Source of the DNA: Variovorax sp.
GTDB taxonomy: Bacteria > Pseudomonadota > Gammaproteobacteria > Burkholderiales > Burkholderiaceae_C
Length of the DNA stretch: 38,548 bases
Assembly (NCBI GenBank): GCA_004210915.1
Contig: SEGS01000029.1
Span: 1-38,548, forward strand
Direction of reading: 5' to 3'
Position 1 is the first letter of the stretch. The number at the start of each line of letters is the position of its first letter. The position numbers and the translations under genes are program-made. This document shows, piece after piece, positions 8,808 through 17,997 of this stretch. The notes beneath the pieces are model-generated. The model ran no database searches and had not been told where the DNA came from. It saw only the letters and a program-made list of their open reading frames with translations.

Positions 8808-11800
8808 GTGTCGATCCAACGTCCCGCCACCCCCCCAGCCGCCGGCCATGCACCGGTCATCGCCGATCTGGGGCCACTGGCCTGGGTGGTCGGTGAAATC
8901 CAGAAATCGGTCGACGGCGTGAGCAAGTTGTTGCGCCGCTTTGCGCGCGAGAACGCGCAGGGTGGCGAGGGCGAGGCAGGGCCCCTGCGCATGGCGCGGC
9001 AGCAGTTGCATCAGGCCGTCGGCGCACTGCAAGTGGTCGGCCATCCAGCGCCCGCAAGGGTGCTGGGCGCTGTCGAGTTCGCGGTGCAGGGCTTCGTGGC
9101 CGAACCGCAGCGTTGCACCGAAGCGGCCGTGCAGAAAATCGATCGCGCCGGCTTCGCCGTCGCCGATTTTCTGAACGCGCTGCTGGCGGGCAAGCAGGTG
9201 TCGCCGGTGGCACTCTTTCCCCAGTACCGGGACGTGCTGGAGCTGGTAGGCAACGAGCGGGTGCATCCCGCCGATCTGTGGACCACGCCCTGGCGCTGGG
9301 CCGAGGTCAAGCCCTCGCCGACGCAGACAGCGCTCGTCTACGACCCGGCCGTGCGCTCCAAGCTGGACCGCGAAGTGCTCAAGGTCGTCAAAAGTGGCGA
9401 CGAGCAGGCCGCACGTCGTTTGCAGGCGCTGTGCCTGGGGCTCGGCCGCGGTGCGGCCGTGCCGCGCGTCGCGAGTTTCTGGACACTGGCAGCCGGCTTC
9501 TTCGAAGCCGTGGCGATGGGCTTCGTGCCGACCGACGTGTACGTCAAGCGCGCTGCCTCGCGCGTGCTGTTGCAGTACGCGACGCTCGCGCGCGGCGACA
9601 ACACCGTGTCGGACCGTTTGGGCCAGGACCTGCTGTTCTTCTGTGCCCAGGCAGCACCCGGCGCCCGCGACGACGCCGCCACGCTGCGCGCGGTGCGTGT
9701 AGCGTGGGGCGTGACGAATGAAAAGGCGGTCGACTACACGGTCGAGCAGTTCGGTCGCTTCGATCCGCTGGTGCTGGCGCAAGGCCGCAAACGCATCGAA
9801 GCCGCCAAGGAGATGTGGTCGGCGCTGGCGGGTGGCGACGTCAGCCGCATGCGCCAGGTGGTCGACAGCTTTGCGCAGCTTGGCGAATCGCTGCAGAAGC
9901 TGCATCCGCCCAGCCTGCCAATGGTGCAGGCGCTGCAGAGCGCAGTCGATGCGTCCTTGCGTGCGAGCGCGCCCCCGTCCACCGAACTCGCGATGGAAGT
10001 CGCGACCTCGGTGCTCTATCTGGAAGCGGCCTTCGAAGACCTCGACCCGCACGATCGCCAGCTCACCGCGCGCACCGTGCAGTTGGCCGGGCGCATCGAC
10101 CGCGTCCGCGAGGGTGGCCGGTCCGAGCCGCTGGAACCCTGGATGGAGGAGCTCTACCGGCGCGTGAGCGATCGCCAGACCATGGGCACCGTGGTCGACG
10201 AGATTCGCAGCCATTTGAGCGAGCTCGAGAAGCTGCTCGATCAGTTCTTCCGCCGTCCGACCGAGAAAAAACTGCTGAGCACCGTGCCCGGCCAGCTGCA
10301 ACAGATGCGTGGCGTGTTTTCGGTGCTGGGCCTCGAGCAGGCCGCGCACACCGTGCAGGGCATGCGCGACAAGGTCGAGCATCTGATGGCCACCAGCGAT
10401 CCGGTCGACGCGCCGCGCGACTTCGATTCGCTGGGCAACAACCTCGGCGCGCTCGGTTTTCTGATCGACATGTTCACCTACCAGCCGGCCGTCGCGCGCC
10501 GCCTGTTCGTGTTCGACACCGCAGCCGGTGAGCTCAAGCCGCTGATGGGTCGCCAGGCCGGCGATGCGATCGCCGCCGAAGAGGCTTCGTTCGCGTCGGG
10601 CTCCGCCCCTGCGCCAGCGACCGAAACCGTGCTCAGCATCGAGGACGTGGACGCGCAGATCGCCGTCAAGCTGGCTGCGTTGGCTGCGCCCAAACGCAAG
10701 GCGCCGATGTCGCCGATCGAGGAATTCAGCCGCGCCACCGAAAGCTGGACGGCCAAGATCACCGGGCCTGCGCCGCTGGAGGCGTTGCCCGACACCGAGG
10801 TCACGGAACTCGAGGAAGACGATCTTCAGAACATCTTCCTGGACGAAGCGCGCGAGGTGCTGCACAACGGCCTGGCCGCCGTGTCGGCCCTTGGCCGGGA
10901 CGCCGAGGACGTGGGCGAACTCACCGTGTTGCGCCGCGCGTTCCACACGCTCAAGGGCAGTTCGCGCATGGTCGGCTTGACCGATTTCGGCGATGCCGCC
11001 TGGTCGTTCGAGCAGGTGGTCAACACCTGGCTGGCCGATCAACGGCCGGCCACGCCGGAGCTGCTGGCGGGCACCGGCAAGGCGCTGAAGGATTTCGCCC
11101 AGTGGGTGGAAGCGATCGCGGCGGGCCAGCCGCACGGCTGGAAGCCGCTGATGTTCAGCCGCGTGGCCGATGCCCTGCGCACCGGCGAAGCCGCCGCGCC
11201 GGCCGTCCCGCGCGTGGCCGATGCCGACGCCCTGTTGGCGGTGGCACGGCAGATCGCCGCGGAACCGGCGACGGCCGCACCGTCGGATGCGTCGATCGAT
11301 CCGCGGCATGCGGCCTCGCAGCGCGCCGAAGACGCGACCACCGCCTCGGCGCCAAGTCCGTTCGAGCGCGATGACGATGCCTCGTTGCACGACAGCGACT
11401 TCGCCTCGACGGATTTCCTGGACTTCGACGCCCGGCCCACGCCGGAGCCGGTCCGCGAAACCCTGTTGGCGGACGCCGACGACAACATCGACTTCCTCGA
11501 AACCACGCACGCGCTCAGTGATCCCGCCTTTGCGGCGACGGCCTTCAGCGCGCCGGCGGAGTTCAGCTTCGAGCCGTCGAAGCCCGCGCAGGCGCGCGAG
11601 CCCGAGCTCGATTTCCTGGAAACCACGCACGCGTTGAGCGATCCCGCCTTTGCCGCGACCGCGTTCTCGTCGCCGTTCGACGCGATGCAAGAGTCCGCGA
11701 CGAAGACCGCTGCGGAACCGGCGCTGGACATCGTCGCGCCCGAAAGCGAGACCGGACGCGAAGCCGAAGCCGAAGCCGAAGCCGAAGCCGAAGCCGAAGC

Positions 11801-14800
11801 CGAAGCCGAAGCCGAGCTGCCGATCGGGCTGCTCGAGCACCCGGCCGAAGCGCCGGCGGTGGTGGTCGAAGAAGCAGAAGCTGCGCGCCAGCCGGAGCAG
11901 GTCCCCGAAGTGGCGCCCGTGACCGAGCCCGCGTTCGACCTGGAGCCCGTGCTCGCATCGCAGCCCGATCCGGAACACGAGCCCGAAGCCGAACCCGAAG
12001 CGGAGCCAGAACCGGAGCCCGAAGCCCCCGCCGCAGTCAGTGCTGAGGACCAGGTCAAGGTCATCGGCCCCCTGCGTATCGGCATTGCGCTCTACAACGT
12101 CTATCTCAACGAAGCCGACGAGTGGTCGCGGCTGCTCGCGCACGAAGTGAGCGAGTGGGCTCTCGAAACGCACCAGCCGGTGGCGGATTCCACCATTGCG
12201 CTCGCGCATTCGCTGGCGGGAAGCTCGGCCACGGTCGGCTTCCAGGGCCTGTCGGGGATGGCGCGCTCGTTCGAAGCGGCGCTCCAGCATCTGCAGATGC
12301 AAGGCAGCGGCACACCCGAACAGGGCATCGTGCTGGTGGCCGCGGCCGACGAACTGCGCCGCCTGCTGCACCAGTTCGCGGCGGGCTTCCTCAAAAGCCC
12401 GGCCGACGAGACCCTGCAAGCCCTGCGCGAGGTCGCGGCTTCGCCGATGCCTGCGGAGGTGGCAGAGCCCGCCTTCGTTGCACCACGCGCCGGCAATGTC
12501 TTCACTGACGTCGCGCTCGACGACAGCGAAGACGCGATCGATCAGGTCGACGCTGTCGATGCCGACCTCTTCCCCATCTTCGAGGAAGAGGCCGCCGAAC
12601 TGTTGCCGCAACTGGGCGCGAGCCTGCGCGATTGGGCTCAGCATCCCGATGCCACCGCGCCCCGGGCGGCCGTGCTGCGCACGCTGCACACGCTCAAAGG
12701 CAGCGCGCGGCTGGCCGGTGCCATGCGTCTGGGCGAACGTGCTCACCGCATGGAGTCGGAAATCGAATCCCTGGGCGCCGAGGGTGCCGATCGGGCCGCG
12801 GTCGAGCGCCTGCTGGGCCGGCTCGACGCCCTGCAATCGACCTTCGACGCTCTGCGTCAGGCCGACGACGCCACGCAGGCCGAATTGGCGCAGCGTGTGG
12901 CACAAGCCGTGGCCGCCCCTTCGCCCGCATCGCAGGAGGACGTGGCCGACGCCGCCGTTATCGACATGCCGGAGGTGGCCGAAATGGCGGCGGCAGCAGT
13001 GCCAGTCGCGGTCACCGGCGGGGTGGCCCTGCCGATCCCGTCCGTCCTCACGCCCTTGCGCTCGGCATCGGGCCAGGCGGTGCGCATCCGCACGCGCCTG
13101 CTCGACCGCCTGGTCATGCAGGCCGGCGAGGTGATCATCACGCGTTCGCGGCTCGAGGCGGAGCTGGGCCAACTGCGCAGTTCGCTGACCGACCTCACCG
13201 GCAACCTCGACCGCCTGCGCCAGCAGCTGCGCGACATCGAGGTGCAGGCCGAGAGCCAGATGCAATCGCGCCTGGCGCAAGCCAAGGAGTCGACGCAAGG
13301 CTTTGACCCGCTCGAGTTCGACCGCTTCACCCGCGTGCAGGAACTCACCCGGATGATGGCTGAGTCGGTGAACGACGTGGCGACCGTGCAGCGCACCTTG
13401 CAGAAGACCGTGCAGGCAACAGAAGACGATTTGAGCGCGCAGGCGCGGCAAACCCGCGAACTGCAACGTGACCTGTTGCGCACGCGCATGGTCGAGTTCG
13501 AGAACCTGTCCGAGCGCCTGTACCGCGTGGTACGGCAGGCGTCCAAGGACACCGGCAAGCAGGTACGGCTCGACATCATCGGCGGCAGCATCGAAATGGA
13601 CCGCGGCGTGCTGGAGCGGATGACGCCCGCGTTCGAGCACTTGCTGCGCAACTGCGTTGCCCACGGCATCGAGGATGCGGCGGTGCGCGAGAGGGCCGGC
13701 AAGGACACCAGTGGCCTGATCGCCATCGAACTGCATCACGAAGGCAACGACGTGTCGGTGAGCTTCCGCGACGACGGCGCCGGGCTCGATCGCCAGCGCA
13801 TCGCCGAGCGCGCGCGCTCGCTCGGACTGATCGCGAACGACCAGACCTTGTCGGACGACGAAGCGACCGAACTCATCTTCAAGCCCGGCTTCTCCACCGC
13901 GGGCGCCGTGTCGGAACTGGCAGGCCGTGGCATCGGCATGGACGTCGTGCGTGCCCAGGTGGCCGCCATCGGCGGACGCATCGAGACGCAGAGCACGCCG
14001 GGCCTAGGCACGAGTTTCAAGCTGGTGCTGCCGCTGACGACCGCGGTGACGCACGTGGTGATGCTGCGTGCGGGCGAGGTGTCGATCGGCGTGCCGTCGA
14101 ACCTGGTCGAACTGGTGCAGCGCACCAGCGCTTCCGACCTCGAGACCGCCTATGGGCAGCAACACTATCCCTTCGGCAGCGAGCAGGTGCCCTTCTACTG
14201 GGCGGGCGCGCTGCTGCAATCCTCGGCAGCCAGCGCCCAGCCGGTGGGCAAGCACAACACCGTGGTCGTCGTGCGAAGCGCTTCGCAACGCGTGGCGCTG
14301 CATGTGGACGAAGTGCTGGGCAACCAGGAAGTCGTGGTCAAGAACCTCGGCCCGCAACTGTCGCGTTTGCCGGGCATGGCCGGGATCTCGGTCCTGGCGT
14401 CGGGCGCGGTCGCGCTGATCTACAACCCGGTCGCGCTGGCGGCGGTGCATGGCGAGCAGGCCCGCCTGCTGCAGGGTGTCTCCGCGGCGGCCGGCTCGCC
14501 GGCGTCTTCCGCGGCCGACACGCAGGGTGGGCGCGACGCGGTCGCTGCGTTGCCGGCGCCCGCGCCCCAGGTGCCGCTGGTGCTGGTGGTCGACGACTCG
14601 ATCACCGTGCGCCGCGTGACGCAACGTCTGCTGCAGCGCGAGGGCTACCGCGTCTCGCTCGCTGCCGATGGGCTTCAGGCGCTCGAACGGCTCCAGCAGG
14701 AGCGTCCGTCGGTGGTGCTGTCCGACATCGAAATGCCGCGCATGGACGGCTTCGACCTGGCGCGCAACATCCGCGCCGACGCGTCGCTGGCCAGCCTTCC

Positions 14801-14957
14801 GATCATCATGATCACGTCGCGCATCGCCGAGAAGCACCGCGACCATGCGCGCACGCTGGGGGTGAACCACTACCTCGGCAAGCCTTACTCGGAAGACGAG
14901 TTGCTGCGACTGGTGCGCAGCTACACCAGCGAGTCGGCGTTGGCTGCGGTGGACTGA
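8808..14957 (+). CDS. chpA: Giant hybrid chemosensory histidine kinase ChpA/PilL (HPt-CheA-REC)
   Basis: A 2049-residue CheA-type kinase driving PilG and PilH. The N-terminal 500 or so residues are helical, with two HPt-like bundles lacking a histidine. Three canonical HPt sites follow: H713 (FHTLKGSS), H1134 (HSLAGSS) and H1294 (HTLKGSA). A long acidic, Ala/Pro-rich linker lies between the first and second. Then come the dimerisation helices, the HATPase domain (N-box N1615 in HLLRNCVAHGIED, DDGAGLD, GRGIGMDVV), a CheW-like domain, and a C-terminal receiver with phospho-acceptor D1973 (LSDIEMPRMDGF). GTG 8808 is the only plausible start after the pilJ stop; its ribosome-binding site is weak. 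No pilK methyltransferase gene lies between pilJ and this gene. Confidence 0.92.
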   Translation: MSIQRPATPPAAGHAPVIADLGPLAWVVGEIQKSVDGVSKLLRRFARENAQGGEGEAGPLRMARQQLHQAVGALQVVGHPAPARVLGAVEFAVQGFVAEPQRCTEAAVQKIDRAGFAVADFLNALLAGKQVSPVALFPQYRDVLELVGNERVHPADLWTTPWRWAEVKPSPTQTALVYDPAVRSKLDREVLKVVKSGDEQAARRLQALCLGLGRGAAVPRVASFWTLAAGFFEAVAMGFVPTDVYVKRAASRVLLQYATLARGDNTVSDRLGQDLLFFCAQAAPGARDDAATLRAVRVAWGVTNEKAVDYTVEQFGRFDPLVLAQGRKRIEAAKEMWSALAGGDVSRMRQVVDSFAQLGESLQKLHPPSLPMVQALQSAVDASLRASAPPSTELAMEVATSVLYLEAAFEDLDPHDRQLTARTVQLAGRIDRVREGGRSEPLEPWMEELYRRVSDRQTMGTVVDEIRSHLSELEKLLDQFFRRPTEKKLLSTVPGQLQQMRGVFSVLGLEQAAHTVQGMRDKVEHLMATSDPVDAPRDFDSLGNNLGALGFLIDMFTYQPAVARRLFVFDTAAGELKPLMGRQAGDAIAAEEASFASGSAPAPATETVLSIEDVDAQIAVKLAALAAPKRKAPMSPIEEFSRATESWTAKITGPAPLEALPDTEVTELEEDDLQNIFLDEAREVLHNGLAAVSALGRDAEDVGELTVLRRAFHTLKGSSRMVGLTDFGDAAWSFEQVVNTWLADQRPATPELLAGTGKALKDFAQWVEAIAAGQPHGWKPLMFSRVADALRTGEAAAPAVPRVADADALLAVARQIAAEPATAAPSDASIDPRHAASQRAEDATTASAPSPFERDDDASLHDSDFASTDFLDFDARPTPEPVRETLLADADDNIDFLETTHALSDPAFAATAFSAPAEFSFEPSKPAQAREPELDFLETTHALSDPAFAATAFSSPFDAMQESATKTAAEPALDIVAPESETGREAEAEAEAEAEAEAEAEAELPIGLLEHPAEAPAVVVEEAEAARQPEQVPEVAPVTEPAFDLEPVLASQPDPEHEPEAEPEAEPEPEPEAPAAVSAEDQVKVIGPLRIGIALYNVYLNEADEWSRLLAHEVSEWALETHQPVADSTIALAHSLAGSSATVGFQGLSGMARSFEAALQHLQMQGSGTPEQGIVLVAAADELRRLLHQFAAGFLKSPADETLQALREVAASPMPAEVAEPAFVAPRAGNVFTDVALDDSEDAIDQVDAVDADLFPIFEEEAAELLPQLGASLRDWAQHPDATAPRAAVLRTLHTLKGSARLAGAMRLGERAHRMESEIESLGAEGADRAAVERLLGRLDALQSTFDALRQADDATQAELAQRVAQAVAAPSPASQEDVADAAVIDMPEVAEMAAAAVPVAVTGGVALPIPSVLTPLRSASGQAVRIRTRLLDRLVMQAGEVIITRSRLEAELGQLRSSLTDLTGNLDRLRQQLRDIEVQAESQMQSRLAQAKESTQGFDPLEFDRFTRVQELTRMMAESVNDVATVQRTLQKTVQATEDDLSAQARQTRELQRDLLRTRMVEFENLSERLYRVVRQASKDTGKQVRLDIIGGSIEMDRGVLERMTPAFEHLLRNCVAHGIEDAAVRERAGKDTSGLIAIELHHEGNDVSVSFRDDGAGLDRQRIAERARSLGLIANDQTLSDDEATELIFKPGFSTAGAVSELAGRGIGMDVVRAQVAAIGGRIETQSTPGLGTSFKLVLPLTTAVTHVVMLRAGEVSIGVPSNLVELVQRTSASDLETAYGQQHYPFGSEQVPFYWAGALLQSSAASAQPVGKHNTVVVVRSASQRVALHVDEVLGNQEVVVKNLGPQLSRLPGMAGISVLASGAVALIYNPVALAAVHGEQARLLQGVSAAAGSPASSAADTQGGRDAVAALPAPAPQVPLVLVVDDSITVRRVTQRLLQREGYRVSLAADGLQALERLQQERPSVVLSDIEMPRMDGFDLARNIRADASLASLPIIMITSRIAEKHRDHARTLGVNHYLGKPYSEDELLRLVRSYTSESALAAVD
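11490..11669 (+). repeat. Two 60-base direct repeats in the chpA linker
   Basis: Positions 11490-11549 and 11610-11669, exactly 120 bases apart, encode nearly the same 20 residues (DFLETTHALSDPAFAATAFS), with synonymous differences in the DNA. This is an internal duplication in the disordered linker that has been kept at protein level. Confidence 0.85.
11760..11813 (+). repeat. Nine-copy GAAGCC hexanucleotide repeat in chpA
   Basis: Nine uninterrupted GAAGCC units encode nine Glu-Ala pairs in the linker between the first and second canonical HPt domains. Because the unit is six bases, slippage would change linker length without shifting the frame. Confidence 0.9.
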
Positions 14958-14974
14958 GCCGCCGGAACGGCGGC
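14958..14974. terminator. Hairpin between convergent chpA and phrB
   Basis: GCCGCCG (14958-14964), loop GAA, CGGCGGC (14968-14974): a perfect 7-base-pair GC stem filling the 21-base gap between the two stop codons. It lacks a T run. Its position suggests a bidirectional transcription end. Confidence 0.55.
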
Positions 14975-14978
14975 GGCG

Positions 14979-16478
14979 CTACTGCGTCGTTGCCGGGCCG
15001 CGCACCACGCCGTAGCGCTGCAGGGTCCGATCCCGCGCTTCGGCGTGGTCGACGACCGGCTTCGGGTAGGTCGTTCCGAGCACAATGCCTGCGGCCTCCA
15101 GTTCGACCGGGCTGGCCTTCCACGGTGCGTGAATCATCTTGTCCGACAGCTTGGCCAACTGCGGCAGGTAGCGCCGGATGAACTTGCCCTCGGGGTCGAA
15201 GCGCTCGCTCTGCGTCACCGGGTTGAAGATGCGGAAATAGGGTTGGGCATCGCAGCCGCTCGAACTGGCCCACTGCCAGCCGCCGTTGTTGGATGCGAGC
15301 TCGAAGTCGTTGAGGTGCGTGGCGAAGTACGCCTCGCCGCGGCGCCAGTCCACGCCCAGGTCCTTGCACAGGAAGCTCGCGACCACCATGCGCAAGCGGT
15401 TGTGCATGTAGCCGCTCTGGTTGATCTGGTGCATGGCGGCATCGACCAGCGGATAGCCGGTTTCGCCGCGGCACCAGGCGTCGAACAGCATGTCGGCGTG
15501 CTTGCCGTGGTGCCAGATGATCTTGTCGTACTCGGGCCGGAAGCTCTTGCCCTCGGCGATGCGCGGGTGGTGTGTCAGCACCTGAAAGTAGAAGTCGCGC
15601 CAGATCAGTTCCGACAGCCAGGTCGCCGCGCCCTGGCCTCCATTCGGGCCCTGCAGTGACAGCTGGTGTGCGATGCTGGCCATCTGCCGGATCGAGACGG
15701 TGCCGAAACGCAGGTGCACGCCCAGGTAGCTCGGGCCGCGCACCGCCGGATAGTTGCGCGCCGTGTCGTAGCGGTCGATGCGCTGAAAGAAATCATCGAA
15801 CAGCGCGGCGCCGCCTTCGGCGCCCGTGGGGATGCCCAGCGTCGAGAGATTGGTCGGGCTGAAACCGAGTTGCGCGAGGGTCGGCACCGGCTGCTGGTGC
15901 GCCTTGGGTGGCGGCACCAGCGCATCGGCATGGCCGCGGGACGGATAGGGTTTGAGGAAGAAGTCGTCGACTTTGGCCAACCAGGCGCGCTTGTACGGCG
16001 TGAAGACGGTATAGGGCTGCCCGGTCTTCGTGAGCACTTCGTCGCGGTCGAAGATCGTCTGGTCCTTGTAGGTGTGGAAGGCCACGCCGGCGTTCGCGAG
16101 GCCGCCCAGCACCTGGGCATCGCGCGCGAGCGCGGCCGGCTCGTCGTCGCGGTTGGCGAACACGGCCTGCACATCGAGCGCATGGGCGAGCCGGGCGATC
16201 TCGTCGGCGGCCACCGCATGCCGCACGATCAGCCCGCCGCCCAAAGCCTCCAGCGTCGCCTGCAGCTCGACCAGCGATTCGCGGATGAACTCCACACGCC
16301 GGTCGGCCCGGGGCAGGGGTTCGAGGATCGCCTCGTCGAACACGAAGACGCACACCACCTGCCGGCAGGCGCGCAGTGCGTGGTAGAGCGCGGCGTTGTC
16401 GTCCACGCGCAGGTCGCGCCGGAACCACATGAGCCCCTTGGGGTAGGTCTTGTCGACGGCCAGTAAAATCGGGGGCAT
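14979..16478 (-). CDS. phrB: Deoxyribodipyrimidine photolyase (cryptochrome/photolyase family)
   Basis: A 499-residue light-driven DNA repair flavoprotein. The N-terminal Rossmann-like antenna domain begins GLMWFRRDLRVDDNAALYHAL at about residues 15-35. The FAD-binding helical domain contains WRDFYFQVL, RMVVASFLCKDLGVDW, NNGGWQWASSSGCDAQPY and RIFNPVTQ. These are the class I CPD photolyase signatures that bind FAD and the pyrimidine dimer. The start at 16478 gives family length; starting at the internal Met (about 16430) would cut into the first beta strand. The start codon abuts the yqgE ATG on the other strand (CAT|ATG), so each promoter must overlap the other gene's 5' coding end unless one start is misplaced. 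It is convergent with chpA. Confidence 0.93.
   Translation of the reverse strand: MPPILLAVDKTYPKGLMWFRRDLRVDDNAALYHALRACRQVVCVFVFDEAILEPLPRADRRVEFIRESLVELQATLEALGGGLIVRHAVAADEIARLAHALDVQAVFANRDDEPAALARDAQVLGGLANAGVAFHTYKDQTIFDRDEVLTKTGQPYTVFTPYKRAWLAKVDDFFLKPYPSRGHADALVPPPKAHQQPVPTLAQLGFSPTNLSTLGIPTGAEGGAALFDDFFQRIDRYDTARNYPAVRGPSYLGVHLRFGTVSIRQMASIAHQLSLQGPNGGQGAATWLSELIWRDFYFQVLTHHPRIAEGKSFRPEYDKIIWHHGKHADMLFDAWCRGETGYPLVDAAMHQINQSGYMHNRLRMVVASFLCKDLGVDWRRGEAYFATHLNDFELASNNGGWQWASSSGCDAQPYFRIFNPVTQSERFDPEGKFIRRYLPQLAKLSDKMIHAPWKASPVELEAAGIVLGTTYPKPVVDHAEARDRTLQRYGVVRGPATTQ
16464..16469 (+). promoter_or_regulatory. Candidate -10 box for yqgE
   Basis: TAAAAT matches the sigma-70 -10 consensus at five of six bases. 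It lies within the 5' end of phrB on the opposite strand. Transcription would begin at about 16476, leaving only a 3-base leader for ATG 16479 or about 24 bases for the alternative ATG 16500. No good -35 was seen. Confidence 0.35.
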
Positions 16479-17078
16479 ATGACTGCCGATTCTGCCCCGA
16501 TGAACCTCACGCATCATTTTCTGATCGCGATGCCGGGACTGGACGACAAGACTTTCAACCGCAGCGTGGTCTACCTGTGCGAGCACAGCGAGCGCGGCGC
16601 GCTCGGGCTGGTGATCAACAAGCCCAGCGACATGAACCTCAAGCTGCTGTTCGAGAAGATCGAACTGCGCATGTCGCGCCCCGAACTCGGTGAGGCGCCC
16701 GTGTTCCAGGGCGGGCCCGTGCAGACCGAACGCGGCTTCGTGCTGCACGAGCCGGTTTTCACCGATGCCGAGAAGCCGGAAGAGTCCGTCTACGCCTCGA
16801 CCATGACCATTCCCGGCGGGCTCGAGATGACGACCTCGAAGGATGTGCTCGAAGCCATGGCGACCGGCGCTGGCCCGCGCAAGGTGCTGGTCTCGCTGGG
16901 CTATGCGGCCTGGGGCGAGGGCCAGCTCGAATCGGAGCTGGCCGAGAACAGTTGGCTGACCGTCGATGCGGACCCGGCCGTGATCTTCGACACGCCGGTC
17001 GAGCAACGTTACGACAAGGCGCTGCTCTTGCTCGGCCTCGAGGCCTGGAAGCTGTCGCCCGATGCGGGGCGCGCATGA
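16479..17078 (+). CDS. yqgE: YqgE/AlgH family protein (UPF0301)
   Basis: A 199-residue protein of the YqgE/AlgH family: LTHHFLIAMPGLDD near the N-terminus, YLCEHSERGALGLVINKP, PVFQGGPVQTERGFVLH, and the C-terminal LGYAAWGEGQLESELAENSW. The molecular function is unknown; the family is often co-transcribed with yqgF, as here (ATGA overlap). ATG 16479 is used because related proteins appear to continue a few residues upstream of the NLTHHF stretch. ATG 16500 is the alternative, giving 192 residues. It is the first gene of the tightly packed run yqgE-yqgF-pyrR-pyrB-pyrC'-plsC. Confidence 0.9.
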   Translation: MTADSAPMNLTHHFLIAMPGLDDKTFNRSVVYLCEHSERGALGLVINKPSDMNLKLLFEKIELRMSRPELGEAPVFQGGPVQTERGFVLHEPVFTDAEKPEESVYASTMTIPGGLEMTTSKDVLEAMATGAGPRKVLVSLGYAAWGEGQLESELAENSWLTVDADPAVIFDTPVEQRYDKALLLLGLEAWKLSPDAGRA

Positions 17079-17496
17079 GCGCCGCGCCCGTTGCTCCAGC
17101 CGTTCCCGTCCCCTCCCATTTCCAGAGTTTCCTGGCCTTCGACTTCGGCAAGAAGCGCACCGGCGTTGCCACCGGCAGTCGCCTGCTCGGCACGGCCTCG
17201 CCGCAACCCACCATCAAGGCCGAAGGTGATGCGCGCTTCGCGCAGGTGGCCGAGCGCATCCGCGAATGGCAACCCGATGCGCTGGTGATCGGCGTGCCGT
17301 ACCACCCCGATGGCGCCCCGCACGAGAACACGCGCCTGGCCCAGAAGTTCGGTCGCCAGTTGCGCGGCCGCTTCAACCTGACGGTGTACGAGGTCGACGA
17401 GCGCTACAGCACGACCGAAGCGCTGGCGTCCGGCGCGCGCGACGCCGATGCGGCGTCGGCCTGCATCATCCTTGAGCAATTTTTGAGGAGTCTCCC

Positions 17497-17500
<4 letters not shown>
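17075..17500 (+). CDS. yqgF: Putative pre-16S rRNA nuclease / Holliday junction resolvase-like YqgF (RuvX)
   Basis: A 141-residue RNase H-fold protein. The conserved acidic residues are visible: D23 in AFDFGKKRTGVA, the D108-E109 pair in VDERYSTTEA, and D125 in the C-terminal DADAASACIILEQFL helix. E. coli YqgF processes the 5' end of 16S rRNA. The start at 17075 overlaps the yqgE stop (ATGA) and the stop overlaps the pyrR GTG (GTGA), so translation is coupled on both sides. The frame is open upstream inside yqgE, but that part is not family-like. A proline-rich insert of about 15 residues precedes the first beta strand. Confidence 0.93.
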
Positions 17501-17994
<494 letters not shown>

Positions 17995-17997
17995 GAA

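Noticed and set aside
8769..13739. Very long open frame (about 1650 codons) on the minus strand opposite chpA
   Set aside because: It is the complement of a well-supported kinase gene in GC-rich DNA, where stop codons are rare in the opposite frame. The product is His/Arg/Gly-rich with no domain and no ribosome-binding site.
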